A stretch of DNA of 64,000 nt from JBCDBD01 sp039184335 (GCA_039184335.1 JBCDBD010000001.1:1-64000), one strand, 5' to 3'. Shown: positions 35,666-45,338, counted from the stretch's first letter. The notes: generated by a model from the sequence alone, not told the origin. Numbers and translations are program-made.

Positions 35666-38572
35666 ATGGGCACAGAAACAAATAAGGCATACCTTGCTAA
35701 AAAGAAACCAACAGATGGTATCTATAACGAGCTTTATCTAGAGGGGATGGAATTGTTACAGAAATTGTCTGGTGAAGAATGGACGGATTATAACGAACAT
35801 GACCCCGGTGTTACCATTCTGGAAAATTTGTCGTATACGCTAAGTAGCCTTTCTTATAAAACCGAGCTGCCAATTCAAAATATTTTAACGGAATCGAAAG
35901 GAGAACCGTTGACCTCTGGTGACAATGGTTTTTTTATTGCTTCTGATATTTTAACGACGAATCCGGTTACGCTCAAAGATTTCAGTAAAACATTTATCGA
36001 TAAGATTACCAATGTTAAAAATGTTTGGGTTAGAACAGAAGACGTGGTTACCCAAACATTGGAATACGGTACCCAACCCACTCTAAAAGGGTTATATCAT
36101 ATAGCGGTGGAACTGTATAATTACCCCATCGACCTAGAAGCATTAACAGCAGAAAAGAAAAGAATAATAGCAGCTGTGGAAAACCTGTACCATGCTTCGC
36201 GAAATCTCTGTGAAGACGTTTATGGGGTAGTGGTTTTGGAGCCCTATAAATTGCATTTAGAGGTGCGGCTGACTTTGGATAGTGAGGTAAATGCCGATGA
36301 GGTTTTTGCCAATGTATATTTTGTGATAAACAACCATATTACCCATGACGTCCGGTTTTATTCTTTGTGGGATTTACAAAACAAAAATCAAGATATCAAT
36401 AGCATTTTTAATGGGCCCAATTTAGAAAATGGTTTCATTCCTGATGGGGAATTAAAAGATAGGGTCTCTAAAATAATACCTTCTGAGGTCATTAAACTGA
36501 TTTCAGAAGTGAAAGGGGTCATTAGCGTGGATTATTTTATGCTTTCGCACACAGCTACTCCTAAAAATGAAAATGATGCGGTCATAGAAACAGATGCCAT
36601 TGTAATTCCAAAACATACCGCTCCTGTTTTAAGTTTTCCTGAAACCAATACAGATTGGGTATATCAGGCAAAAGGAGTTACTTTTTCTCCAGATTTAAAT
36701 GAGGTGCAAAAACAATTGGCTTATATAAAAGCCATGAATTACGGAAATTTTAAATCAGTTTCCCAGGCTCTGAACAGTATTGAAATCCCAAGAGGGACAA
36801 ACTTGGATATTGCATCTTATTATTCCGTCCGAGAACAATTTCCTTATGTGTATGGTATTGGTGAATACGGTTTACAGAAAGGCCTGCCCCCTTTACGATA
36901 TGCCCAGGCGAATCAACTAAAAGCCTATTTATTGCCATTTGACCAGCTTATGGCAAATTTTTTGGCGCAACTCACGCATTTATATCAATTGTACGATGTA
37001 CATGGTAATCACATTCAGTCTTATTTCTATCAAGAATTGGATGATATGCCCAAGTTATTACATCTCATTAAGAAAAACGATTTTCTTTCTGAAGATGATA
37101 TTTTAGATGGTTGGGAGAAAACCTTGGGCGAATTAAATGCCCGTTTTGATAGAAATGCCTTGGAGCGATTAAATGTAGTGGCCAATAGTTTGCTGGCTAG
37201 ATTTAGTGAAGAATTTCCGGCATATGCCCTCAGAAATATCAATGAAGGGGCTTATGGGAAAAAAATGAACAATGACGATTTTGAAAAACGCTTGTTACAC
37301 TTAAAACGAAAATTAGTGGCCAACTATGGTTACCTCAGTTACAATAGGGCAAAGTCTTTTGATTATACCCATGAAGCACTGTCCGTTAAAGAAGCTACCG
37401 AAAAACAGGAAACAAAGTTAGCACCTCCCATCATTGAAAAAACCACCATTTTACTGGGGATTAAAAATTTTGGACTGGGGCCCATTTATAAGACAATGGA
37501 AGATTCTGGGCTCCAAATTTTAAAGAAGGAAGAAGGACTTCAATTCATATCACAGGAGTTGGATGTGCTATTTCCAGACGGGGCAGAAGACGTCAGTACT
37601 TTAGAAGATTTTATCATCATTCAAGACGAGATGATAGATTTGTACGGGGCTTTTTATTTTATGGGCAATGAAGCTACTATTTTAGAAAAAACCATGAAAC
37701 ATGGGGTTTTAGAAGATAATTATCAAATTAAAACCCTAAGAAGGGGAAGCAAGACCCTGTATTGCATTCTGTTTACTGAGGCAAGAAAAACCAGAGTGGT
37801 GCATATTGCAGAAAGTTTGGAATTGGCACAAGCGGCAATAGACAGAGCGGTAGGTTTTTTGGTGGATTTAAGTGAAAAATGCGAGGGCATTTACCTGATA
37901 GAACACCTGTTATTGGCCCCACCGTACCAAGACGATCATTTTGGGTTTACCATTAATCTTTCGCTTAATGGAAAAACCTATAAGTTTGATCAACTTGCCT
38001 TAAAATGTTACCGAACCAGAAATAAAGAGTTAAATGCACTGATTCAGCATTTAAATGCCAAACAAACCATTGTTTTTAAAGTAGCTGGTAAAGACGGCAA
38101 ATTACATTTACAAATCTTAAATGAAGCGGGAGAACCTTGGGCAAAAAGCACCAAAGTGTATCATGAAACGGCAACGGCAGAAGAGGCTATTACAGAATTG
38201 AACAAAGAACTGTCCTTAAATACCCAAGGAAGTTCCGTTGCCAACATCACCTATTATGCGCATTATGGAAGACATTGCGTAGATGAAACTTTTTTTTCTT
38301 TTCAGATGAGTTTTGTGTTACCGTCGTGGCCCGTAAGATTTCAGGACAGCAATTTTAGAATTAAGTTCAATAATGTGATAAGAGGCCAGGTCCCTGTACA
38401 TATTACGTATTATGGGTATTGGATTAAATTGGAGCAAATGGCTGCTTTTGAGAAAAGCTATTACAATTGGTTGCAATTGCTTACAAACAGCCGTTCCAGT
38501 CATGATTATTTAGATGCTTGTTACGACCTGATCTTGAAAGTAAAAGCCTATTCTGAAAACTCAGAAATTTAG
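35666..38572 (+). CDS. Second baseplate wedge protein (Afp12/Pvc12-like)
   Basis: 968 residues. The N terminus has the conserved EWTDYNEHDPGVTILENLSY signature of eCIS and T6SS wedge proteins, followed by LSSLSYKTELPI. The body is helix- and strand-mixed (REQFPYVYGIGEYGLQKGLP, LLPFDQLMANFLAQLTHLY), ending in strand-rich domains. A GGAGG-type purine run (TAGGAGGTATTT, 35654-35665) lies just before the ATG, unusual in this phylum where Shine-Dalgarno use is rare. Its stop overlaps the next gene's GTG by 1 nt. Confidence 0.82.
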   Translation: MGTETNKAYLAKKKPTDGIYNELYLEGMELLQKLSGEEWTDYNEHDPGVTILENLSYTLSSLSYKTELPIQNILTESKGEPLTSGDNGFFIASDILTTNPVTLKDFSKTFIDKITNVKNVWVRTEDVVTQTLEYGTQPTLKGLYHIAVELYNYPIDLEALTAEKKRIIAAVENLYHASRNLCEDVYGVVVLEPYKLHLEVRLTLDSEVNADEVFANVYFVINNHITHDVRFYSLWDLQNKNQDINSIFNGPNLENGFIPDGELKDRVSKIIPSEVIKLISEVKGVISVDYFMLSHTATPKNENDAVIETDAIVIPKHTAPVLSFPETNTDWVYQAKGVTFSPDLNEVQKQLAYIKAMNYGNFKSVSQALNSIEIPRGTNLDIASYYSVREQFPYVYGIGEYGLQKGLPPLRYAQANQLKAYLLPFDQLMANFLAQLTHLYQLYDVHGNHIQSYFYQELDDMPKLLHLIKKNDFLSEDDILDGWEKTLGELNARFDRNALERLNVVANSLLARFSEEFPAYALRNINEGAYGKKMNNDDFEKRLLHLKRKLVANYGYLSYNRAKSFDYTHEALSVKEATEKQETKLAPPIIEKTTILLGIKNFGLGPIYKTMEDSGLQILKKEEGLQFISQELDVLFPDGAEDVSTLEDFIIIQDEMIDLYGAFYFMGNEATILEKTMKHGVLEDNYQIKTLRRGSKTLYCILFTEARKTRVVHIAESLELAQAAIDRAVGFLVDLSEKCEGIYLIEHLLLAPPYQDDHFGFTINLSLNGKTYKFDQLALKCYRTRNKELNALIQHLNAKQTIVFKVAGKDGKLHLQILNEAGEPWAKSTKVYHETATAEEAITELNKELSLNTQGSSVANITYYAHYGRHCVDETFFSFQMSFVLPSWPVRFQDSNFRIKFNNVIRGQVPVHITYYGYWIKLEQMAAFEKSYYNWLQLLTNSRSSHDYLDACYDLILKVKAYSENSEI

Positions 38573-41500
38573 TGACCAGCACCAACGAACATATCATAAA
38601 ATCCCAAAAATTTGAAATCGTCATAGAAGACCCGAAACGTGGCCATGAAATTCAATCGGCTATTAGCGTATTGCAAAATGCGAGTTTAGAAAAGCAGATA
38701 CACAAGGTGCTCAATAAGTTCTCCCAAGAAGGAAAAGTATTTCAATTTAATAGTATTGAGCTGGATGTAGGAACAATTGCCAATTGGAATTTTGAAGAAG
38801 AACTGGTGTTCAGAATAGAAGAATCGCTTATTAACTTTTTAGATACTCAAATTCTGGCAAGTGGAGGTTTAAAAAGTGGGAAGGAAATCGTACTTAAAAA
38901 CAAGGAAATAGATCAACTGGAACATTTTTTAAAGTGGGGCTATTTTTTATGGAATTCAGCACCTAACCAATCTGCAAAGCGGTTAATACACCAACTGTTG
39001 GAAAAAAACCAAGAAGGTTTGGTTCAGCTGTTCAACCGATTGGGCAAAAAGAGTATTGTAAGAAAACGAATGGCTTTCCAATTAGGAGAAGAAACTTTGG
39101 ACAATATTGTTTTCGCAGTGGCCAAAAAGGACGGGGAACAGATAATTACCTACAAAAATAGCATCATCGCCCAGCAGCAAAAAGAAAAGTTTGTAGATGA
39201 TGCCAATGCCAATTTTAAAAGTGCCGTTTGGGAGGTAGTACTGTCTTATCTTTTTGTGGAAACCAATGGCTATTACCATAAAAAAAACTTTTTAAAATAT
39301 TTAATCACCAAGACAGCCCATAAATACAGTATGTCTTATGACGACTTACTAAGTTTAATGGTCAAGGGGGTAAAAAGCCAGAAAGGAGCCAGTAAAAAAG
39401 ATGAGTTCGCAAGCATTATATTGGAACTTGATCAATCTAAAAAGGGAAAAACCGAAAATGCCACTTATCCAAAAACTGAAGAAGAAGCTTTTGTTGTCCA
39501 ATTTAAAGAATTGCTTGAGCAAAATCAATATTCTGAGGATCTGCCATCCCGACAACATTTTCAGAAAGGCATAAAAGAAGTATTAAAAGGGGATGCTGAA
39601 CTTATAGAAAATACACTTTTACTGCATATAAAAAGTGATGCCGATATCGCAAAAATTATGGCGTTGGTAGACGTCGATATCCTAAGTGAAATTTTAAAGC
39701 GGGCAAGTAATGGCCAACTGCACAAGATGCTTCGTTTTTATGAAGTACTCGCAACCAGATCATTTAAGAAACCCTATGAAGAAGTAACGTATTTTTTTAA
39801 ACAGTGGGCCAATAAGAATGAAGTGGCACTAAAGGCTTTTTTATGGACCAAAAACAGGGGAGAGAGCGAGTTTTTGGCGGTACTTAAAAGTGTATCATCA
39901 ATCCTGGGGCATAGGGTACATTTTGTTGAATTCCTCAAAGCGGTAGCCCCACAATTGAGTGCAGGGTATCAGCAATCCATCGCCCAATTTCTGTCACTTT
40001 CAGCGGTAGGTGTTACCCCTGTCAAATCTGAGGGAAAAGATGAGGTAATGGCCCTTAAAAAAGGCACCATAGAAAGGCATAATGAAACCAAGCGGCAACT
40101 AGTGGCCTATGTGTTGCAGCATGGCAGATTGCCATGGTGGCTTACCGCTTATACCAGAGAAAAATTTAAGTCCGATTTTTTGTTCTTGTGGGAAGATGCA
40201 GCTTATAGAAATAACCTTAGAAAAGTACTTCGTGAGAAAAATAGCCTCCAGTTTTTGGCCAATTTTTTACGAGATAAAGATTTAGTTGTTATTTATGGTA
40301 TGACGGCTTCAAAATCAATTTTCACCTTTTTCAGGACATTCATACAGCTTTTTCAAAAGCAAAAATTTGCTGTTAAAAACGACTTACAGATTGATTTCAA
40401 TCAATTTAGAAAGGAATCCTTAAAATGGGTTTTGGTCAATAATGGGGCTAGCGATACCGTTTTCTTGGATGTTTTTGCAAAACAGTGGGCCAAAAGCTTA
40501 CATGAATTTGGAAGTAATGATGAAAATGACAGCATAGTTGCATCTTTTACGGGTGTAAAACAGAAAAACAACAATACAAAAGTAAAAGCTACTATTGACC
40601 GAATATGTACATTATTCACCACTACGACAAGTGCTAAAAAAGTCGAGCTTGGCGCTAAGAAGATATTCATTGGTTATATGAGGGCCGATAGTATGGCCGA
40701 AATTGAAAAGAAGTCGGAGCTAACCATACTAAAACACTTGATTTTTAATGAACCGGAACAGTTCAAAGGCTTATTGCAAAACACTGAGGCAAATGGATTG
40801 CTATTATCTGAATTAGAATCAAGCGGGAACATATCTTGGCTAAAGGAACTGATGCATGCCAATAACAGGTCTTATTTTGATGAGGTGTTGGCCCAAATAA
40901 ACAAAATGGCCCTGTTTATTTCCCATCGCCAGTATACTGATTTTTATAAAAGCTTTTATCTGCTGTTATTCAAACACATACCTACGGCTGATTTTAAGTG
41001 TTGGAAGGCGGAAGAATGGGGTAACCTATTTCTAGAAGCGGTACATAAAGCACTGCATACCGATTTATGGTATGAAGTGTTGCAAAAAGTACAGTGTTCT
41101 TTTGGAAAAAGAAAGGCTCTCAAACAGCATAAAACGGTTTTTGGCCACATATTAAGTGAGGGGAATAGTATTGGGCCACAAGTTCAGAAAAAGAAACCAT
41201 TACCTCAAAAATCAACAGCGAAAGAAAGCCAAGATTATAAGAAACTGGGTGAAAAAGAAGACTATCAATTTAAAAATCCCATCTATATAAATAATGCCGG
41301 CTTGGTAATCCTATCACCTTATTTGGGCATGCTATTTGAACGTTGCATGCTTATGGAAAAAGGCATCTTTAAAGATGAGGCATGTCAATACAGGGCTGTA
41401 CAATTGTTGGAATTTGCCGTTAATGGCAAAATGGGAACAGAGGAACATGAGTTAGCTTTAAACAAAGTGTTGTGCGGATTACCTGTTGTGAGTCCGATTC

Positions 41501-41775
41501 CATTACATCAGACAATAGCTGATTCGGACAAGGAAGTAGTAAACGGAATGTTAAAAGCAGTTACGCAACAATGGAAAGCATTATCGAACACTTCCATAGA
41601 AGGGTTTCAAAGTGCATTTTTAAGAAGAAAAGCCAAGTTAGGTCATGGAGAAGAGCAGTTTTATTTGAGTGTAGAACAACAATCCTATGATATGTTGTTA
41701 GATCAGATTCCCTGGAGTATTGGAAAAATAAAACTGAGCTGGATGGAAAAGTTATTGGAAGTAGCATGGAGGTAA
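38572..41775 (+). CDS. Contractile injection system tape-measure protein (CIS_TMP)
   Basis: 1067 residues, starting at a GTG that overlaps the preceding TAG (TAGTG). N terminus HIIKSQKFEIVIEDPKRGHE and FNSIELDVGTI match the CIS_TMP family of Bacteroidota. The rest is helical with scattered charged, low-complexity stretches (KKKPLPQKSTAKESQDYKK), and the C-terminal section (AGLVILSPYLGMLFERCM, YRAVQLLEFAVNGK, LSWMEKLLEVAWR) is typical of the family. It should set the tube length. It shares 10 nt with the ATPase gene. The protein is not a classic coiled-coil phage TMP, so length-to-residue conversion is uncertain. Confidence 0.85.
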   Translation: MTSTNEHIIKSQKFEIVIEDPKRGHEIQSAISVLQNASLEKQIHKVLNKFSQEGKVFQFNSIELDVGTIANWNFEEELVFRIEESLINFLDTQILASGGLKSGKEIVLKNKEIDQLEHFLKWGYFLWNSAPNQSAKRLIHQLLEKNQEGLVQLFNRLGKKSIVRKRMAFQLGEETLDNIVFAVAKKDGEQIITYKNSIIAQQQKEKFVDDANANFKSAVWEVVLSYLFVETNGYYHKKNFLKYLITKTAHKYSMSYDDLLSLMVKGVKSQKGASKKDEFASIILELDQSKKGKTENATYPKTEEEAFVVQFKELLEQNQYSEDLPSRQHFQKGIKEVLKGDAELIENTLLLHIKSDADIAKIMALVDVDILSEILKRASNGQLHKMLRFYEVLATRSFKKPYEEVTYFFKQWANKNEVALKAFLWTKNRGESEFLAVLKSVSSILGHRVHFVEFLKAVAPQLSAGYQQSIAQFLSLSAVGVTPVKSEGKDEVMALKKGTIERHNETKRQLVAYVLQHGRLPWWLTAYTREKFKSDFLFLWEDAAYRNNLRKVLREKNSLQFLANFLRDKDLVVIYGMTASKSIFTFFRTFIQLFQKQKFAVKNDLQIDFNQFRKESLKWVLVNNGASDTVFLDVFAKQWAKSLHEFGSNDENDSIVASFTGVKQKNNNTKVKATIDRICTLFTTTTSAKKVELGAKKIFIGYMRADSMAEIEKKSELTILKHLIFNEPEQFKGLLQNTEANGLLLSELESSGNISWLKELMHANNRSYFDEVLAQINKMALFISHRQYTDFYKSFYLLLFKHIPTADFKCWKAEEWGNLFLEAVHKALHTDLWYEVLQKVQCSFGKRKALKQHKTVFGHILSEGNSIGPQVQKKKPLPQKSTAKESQDYKKLGEKEDYQFKNPIYINNAGLVILSPYLGMLFERCMLMEKGIFKDEACQYRAVQLLEFAVNGKMGTEEHELALNKVLCGLPVVSPIPLHQTIADSDKEVVNGMLKAVTQQWKALSNTSIEGFQSAFLRRKAKLGHGEEQFYLSVEQQSYDMLLDQIPWSIGKIKLSWMEKLLEVAWR

Positions 41776-43109
41776 CTACAACTCGTCTGGCAGCGGTTTT
41801 GGAACAAGAAACCAGTTGGTTTGAACAAGTCGCAAATGCAAGTCTCAACACCTATTTTTCAGATAAGCATGCGAACAATGAAATTTTCAATAGGCCACCT
41901 CCTGAGCTAACAGAAAGCACTTCCCCCTATGCCAAATTGATACATGAACTAGAGCTGGATTTTTCAGAAAGATTAGTGCTCATTTTAGCCCTAATGCCCC
42001 AGATAAAGCCACAGGCACTGGATATTTTTCTTATCAACAATCAAGCTTTGAATAGTGCATTTTCAGAATTTGGAGGCTATAAAGATCCAATTACAGGGCG
42101 ATTTTATCCTACTTTAGAAACGGCCTGTTTTGTTTTAAACGGGTATGAAATTTCAGCGCGTTGCCAGTTTTTAAAAACCTTTACGCAAGGCCATAAATTG
42201 TATAAAAAGGGAGTGTTGAATTTTGATGTCGAACAAGAATTTGGGTTGACTCAAAAACTAAGTGTTTCCAATGAGTATTTTAGTTGGTTTACAACTGGCA
42301 AACGGGCATTACCGCAGTACAGTACCAAATTCCCCGCTAAGTCGATCAATACGTTGTTGAATTGGGACGATTTAATTTTAGACCAGCATGTTTTAGATGA
42401 CTTAAAGGAAATCAAGGATTGGCTGTTGCATAGCAATACCATATTGCACGACTGGCAATTAAATAAAGATTTAAAAGCGGGTTACCGTTGTTTGTTTTAT
42501 GGTCCTTCAGGAACAGGAAAAACGTTGGCGGCAACCCTATTGGGAAAGGAAACAGAACGACCGGTTTTTAGGGTAGACCTTTCTTTGGTGGTATCTAAAT
42601 ACATTGGTGAAACGGAAAAGAATTTGAGCCAATTGTTTAATGAGGCCGAAAATAGAGACTGGATTCTATTTTTTGATGAAGCCGACGCACTTTTTGGCAA
42701 AAGGACACAAACCAAAGGGGCAAACGACCGCTATGCCAATCAAGAAGTAGCATATTTACTGCAACGAATAGAAGATTTCTCAGGCTTGGTCATTTTAGCC
42801 ACCAACATACAAACCAATATAGATGAGGCTTTCTCAAGAAGGTTTCAGGCCATGATCCATTTTCCAAAACCAAATAAAAAACAGCAAAAACAATTGTGGA
42901 AACGCATGTTTTTAGAAGCCTTTGAGTTAGGAAAGGGCGTTGACTTGAATGAGATTACCGAAAAGTTTGATTTAAGTGCGGGAGAAATGGTTAATGTATT
43001 GCGCTTTTGTGCCTTGGGAGCGGCAAAAAGAAATGAGAAAACAGTAGACAGAAAAGATCTGATCAAAGCGATCCAACGCGAATACCAAAAATCCAATAAA
43101 ACGATATAA
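41766..43109 (+). CDS. AAA+ ATPase of the eCIS (Afp15/Pvc15-like)
   Basis: 447 residues. N-terminal ~200 residues are helical and family-specific. The AAA+ module has Walker A GPSGTGKT at 246-253, Walker B LFFDEAD at 301-307, sensor-1 LVILATNIQTNIDEAF and the arginine-finger-like FSRRFQ. In PVC the homologue is needed for loading cargo into the tube rather than for recycling sheath. It overlaps the tape-measure gene by 10 nt and is followed by the PAAR-like gene. Confidence 0.93.
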   Translation: MEVTTTRLAAVLEQETSWFEQVANASLNTYFSDKHANNEIFNRPPPELTESTSPYAKLIHELELDFSERLVLILALMPQIKPQALDIFLINNQALNSAFSEFGGYKDPITGRFYPTLETACFVLNGYEISARCQFLKTFTQGHKLYKKGVLNFDVEQEFGLTQKLSVSNEYFSWFTTGKRALPQYSTKFPAKSINTLLNWDDLILDQHVLDDLKEIKDWLLHSNTILHDWQLNKDLKAGYRCLFYGPSGTGKTLAATLLGKETERPVFRVDLSLVVSKYIGETEKNLSQLFNEAENRDWILFFDEADALFGKRTQTKGANDRYANQEVAYLLQRIEDFSGLVILATNIQTNIDEAFSRRFQAMIHFPKPNKKQQKQLWKRMFLEAFELGKGVDLNEITEKFDLSAGEMVNVLRFCALGAAKRNEKTVDRKDLIKAIQREYQKSNKTI

Positions 43110-43112
43110 ATT

Positions 43113-43502
43113 ATGCCAGTACAAGTATGTATGGGAGCGCTCATGACCTGTCCTTTTGGGGCTGCTCCCGCCACTTTAAGCGTATTGCCGACCAATAGGG
43201 TAGATACGAGCAATATGCCCGCCGCCACTATTATGGACAATGTACCATTGGTCAATATTCCCACTTTCGGTGTTTGTTCGTCCATTGCCAATCCAACTGT
43301 GGCAGCGGCCACTACAGCCGCTTTGGGTGTACTGACACCGATGCCCTGTGTACCAGCTACTGTAGCACCGTGGACTCCGGGAACGCCCGATGTGTTGATT
43401 GGTAATATTCCCTCTTTGAATAACAGTTGTACGCTCAATTGTCTCTGGGGTGGTGTCATAACCATCACCAGTCCTGGGCAAACACAGTGTGAGGTTTCCT
43501 AA
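43113..43502 (+). CDS. PAAR-like spike tip (DUF4280-type, Afp10/Pvc10-like)
   Basis: 129 residues, Ala/Pro/Thr-rich. The repeated short strands with Cys (VCMGALMTCPFGAAPATL, FGVCSSIANPTVAAATTA, NNSCTLNCLWGGVITITSPG) match PAAR-like/DUF4280 proteins, which form a conical metal-binding cap on VgrG. In Afp/PVC the tip gene lies between gp25 and baseplate genes; here it is last in the operon, as in several Bacteroidota loci. The REP-like palindrome follows 4 nt after the stop. Confidence 0.85.
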   Translation: MPVQVCMGALMTCPFGAAPATLSVLPTNRVDTSNMPAATIMDNVPLVNIPTFGVCSSIANPTVAAATTAALGVLTPMPCVPATVAPWTPGTPDVLIGNIPSLNNSCTLNCLWGGVITITSPGQTQCEVS

Positions 43503-43505
43503 TAT

Positions 43506-43698
43506 AACGTGAGTTCGATTAAAAAGACATGAATTTTAGGGTAAATGCCTGAAAATAGGGCAATTGTCACTTCGAGCGAAGTCGAGAAGCTTTCAAATGA
43601 TAACGTTTAATTAGGTCTCGAATGCACTCGACCTGACACTGAAACAGAAATCACTGAAAACCAACATTAAAGTTATATTCTTATGTTGAACTCACGTT
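43506..43698. repeat. Nested palindromic repeat (REP/MITE-like) between convergent genes
   Basis: Outer 11-bp inverted repeat AACGTGAGTTC at 43506-43516 and its complement at 43688-43698. Inside it lies a second imperfect pair, 43565-43587 and 43616-43638 (23 nt each, about six mismatches), with core CGAG/CTCG and flanking TGTCA/TGACA. The inner element matches a palindrome I know to be widespread in marine flavobacterial genomes. It sits exactly between the PAAR gene end and the DUF4157 gene end, so it may also act as a bidirectional terminator. Confidence 0.8.
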
Positions 43699-43765
43699 GA
43701 TATATTAATAGGGATCTTATGTATGGTATAGAGCGTTCAATAAGTTCAGACTGCTAAAAACCAAT

Positions 43766-45317
43766 TTATCTTCTGGGATCCAGAACCCCAAGCTTTTCCA
43801 ATCTGGCCCACCCAACGTCTATGGCCATAAACCTGTCCAAAGCCCCACCTACGGCAAAAATGTGACTACTTGAGGCTTCTAACAAGTCAAGATAAACACT
43901 GGTGACAGCTGCATAATGTTCACTTAAATTTTGTTCCATGGTTTTTTCTGGTAATCCACTTATTTTATTGGGCAGGTCTAGATCTGCATTAATTTGATAG
44001 TCAGATAATAGATGGATCAAATCTTGCTTGGGTAGCATTCCTCCAGACTCATCGGCCCATGATTTTATGTCGCTATACATTATTTCAGCAAAAGTTTCCC
44101 ATTCGCGACGTCCCTCTGGGTTTAGGGGGCCTTGTGGGGTCGTAACGACTTCAATTGCCTTTTCAGCTTCAACGGTTTCTTCATCTAAAGATTCCAGTGT
44201 TTCAATGATTTTGGCTATTGGGGTTCGTATAAAACCAATAGCAGAGTTAATGGCACTTGGCCCCATAAATAGGTTTCCAACAAAATTGTGTGTCAATTCC
44301 CAAGCCTTTCGTTTTGCAGTAACCAATTCCATCTCTGATGCGACTGCTCCTGCCTGTGGAACCGGAGCTATTTCATGTCTTTCAAGAAATGCATTTACTG
44401 TAGCTAAATCAGCAGGACTGCTCTCAATGGCTTTTCCCAAGTTGCTCGAAGAAATTACATGCCGTCTTGCTTTACCTACCGGTAGACGCAGGTAATCGAG
44501 TTGCTGGTCCGGTAAATGCAGGTCTAGTACCCAATGTTCTTGGTCCCAATTGTGGCCCTCGTAGTTCACGATACAATAATTCCCGGGCGAATAAGGCCGC
44601 GACTACTTCACCTGGGTTGCCAAATGCGGTACCATTAGGTTTTAAATCGGCTCCGTCCAACCATTCATGAATTTGACGAATGGCTCTATTCGTGATTGCA
44701 AATCCCCTTTCTTTAATAATCTCATATATTTCATTTAACAAAGGCCTCCATGATTGATGTCCTTCGGCTTTGGAATAGGTGGTTTCACCAACCTTAAGTG
44801 CCCTTTGAATTGGGGGGTGATCAATGTCAGCTTCTTTTTTTGGACTTACATCATCGTTTGGGTTTGTTTTTTCCTTTAACTGTCTTGTGGGTTTTACACG
44901 CCCCTGCTTTTGTTGCACCACATGCCATGCTTCGTGGGACAAATGTTTCTCTTGGCCCGAAGCGATATGTATCTCTGTTCCCTGTGCGTAGGCATGCGCT
45001 TGTAACTGTGCCGGTTTAGCAGAATTATAGTGGATCTTAACGTCGTCCATCGAATATCCGGATAAGTTTTCGATTCGCGATTTTAATCGGTCTGGCAGCC
45101 CCGTATTGTTCGTTTTTTGTTGAATGGGAGCAATGGAACGATTGCTTAATTTCTGTTTTTCTTCAAGTTTATGAATGACATTACTATTATTTGCCAACTG
45201 TTGCAGTTGAATAAGTTGTTCATGGGCTGGGGCTAGTTTACCGTGTTTTTGCTTTTGGACGGCAGTAGTTTGGTTCATCTCACTTTTTATGGTCTCCTTA
45301 GGTATGTGCCCTTGCAT
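43766..45317 (-). pseudogene. DUF4157 (eCIS core domain) candidate cargo, frameshifted
   Basis: Two minus-strand frames, 44472-45317 (281 aa) and 43766-44569 (267 aa), overlap and are offset by +1. The upstream frame carries a DUF4157 domain at about 74-140 (LPDRLKSRIENLSGYSMDDV, HIASGQEKHLSHEAWHVVQQ) with the metalloprotease-like HEAWH at 128-132. Dropping one C of the CCC run at 44556-44558 joins them: RELRG then HNWDQEHWVLDLHLPDQQ, giving a ~516-residue protein. Past that point the first frame degenerates to Gly/Pro/Arg-rich sequence. The C-terminal half is helical and not recognised. DUF4157 marks eCIS cargo in many genomes. It reads towards the operon end. A sequencing error in the C run is possible. 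Confidence 0.82.
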
Positions 45318-45338
45318 TATTTTTTTTGGAGTTATTTT

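Larger units (their letters stand above)
21598..45317. other. Extracellular contractile injection system (eCIS) island
   Basis: Seventeen tightly spaced plus-strand genes (21598-43502; gaps 0-32 nt, overlaps at 38572 and 41766-41775) plus a convergent DUF4157 cargo-type gene. Cap, sheath, two tubes, LysM adaptor, VgrG-like spike, gp25 wedge, two baseplate wedge proteins, tape measure, AAA+ ATPase and PAAR-like tip are all present, matching the Afp/PVC/AlgoCIS part list. T6SS membrane-complex proteins (TssJLM), ClpV and phage head, packaging and integration genes are absent. The machine would be a contractile nanosyringe assembled in the cytoplasm. Whether it is released or stays in or on the cell is not settled by the sequence. 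Confidence 0.95.

Noticed and set aside
21598..43502. Prophage or phage tail region
   Set aside because: Tail-like genes only. No terminase, portal, capsid, integrase, replication or lysis-regulator genes; AAA+ ATPase, DUF4255, CIS_TMP and DUF4157 are eCIS marks.
21598..43502. Type VI secretion system
   Set aside because: No TssJ, TssL, TssM or ClpV. The sheath is one long phage-type protein rather than TssB/TssC, and the ATPase is of the Afp15/Pvc15 type.
44028..44495. Plus-strand 155-codon frame opposite the cargo gene
   Set aside because: Shadow of the minus-strand DUF4157 gene; Ser/Arg-rich translation with no domain.
43766..44569. Independent 267-aa gene with GTG start
   Set aside because: It overlaps the DUF4157 frame by 98 nt, has no upstream gap, and joins that frame smoothly after removing one base.
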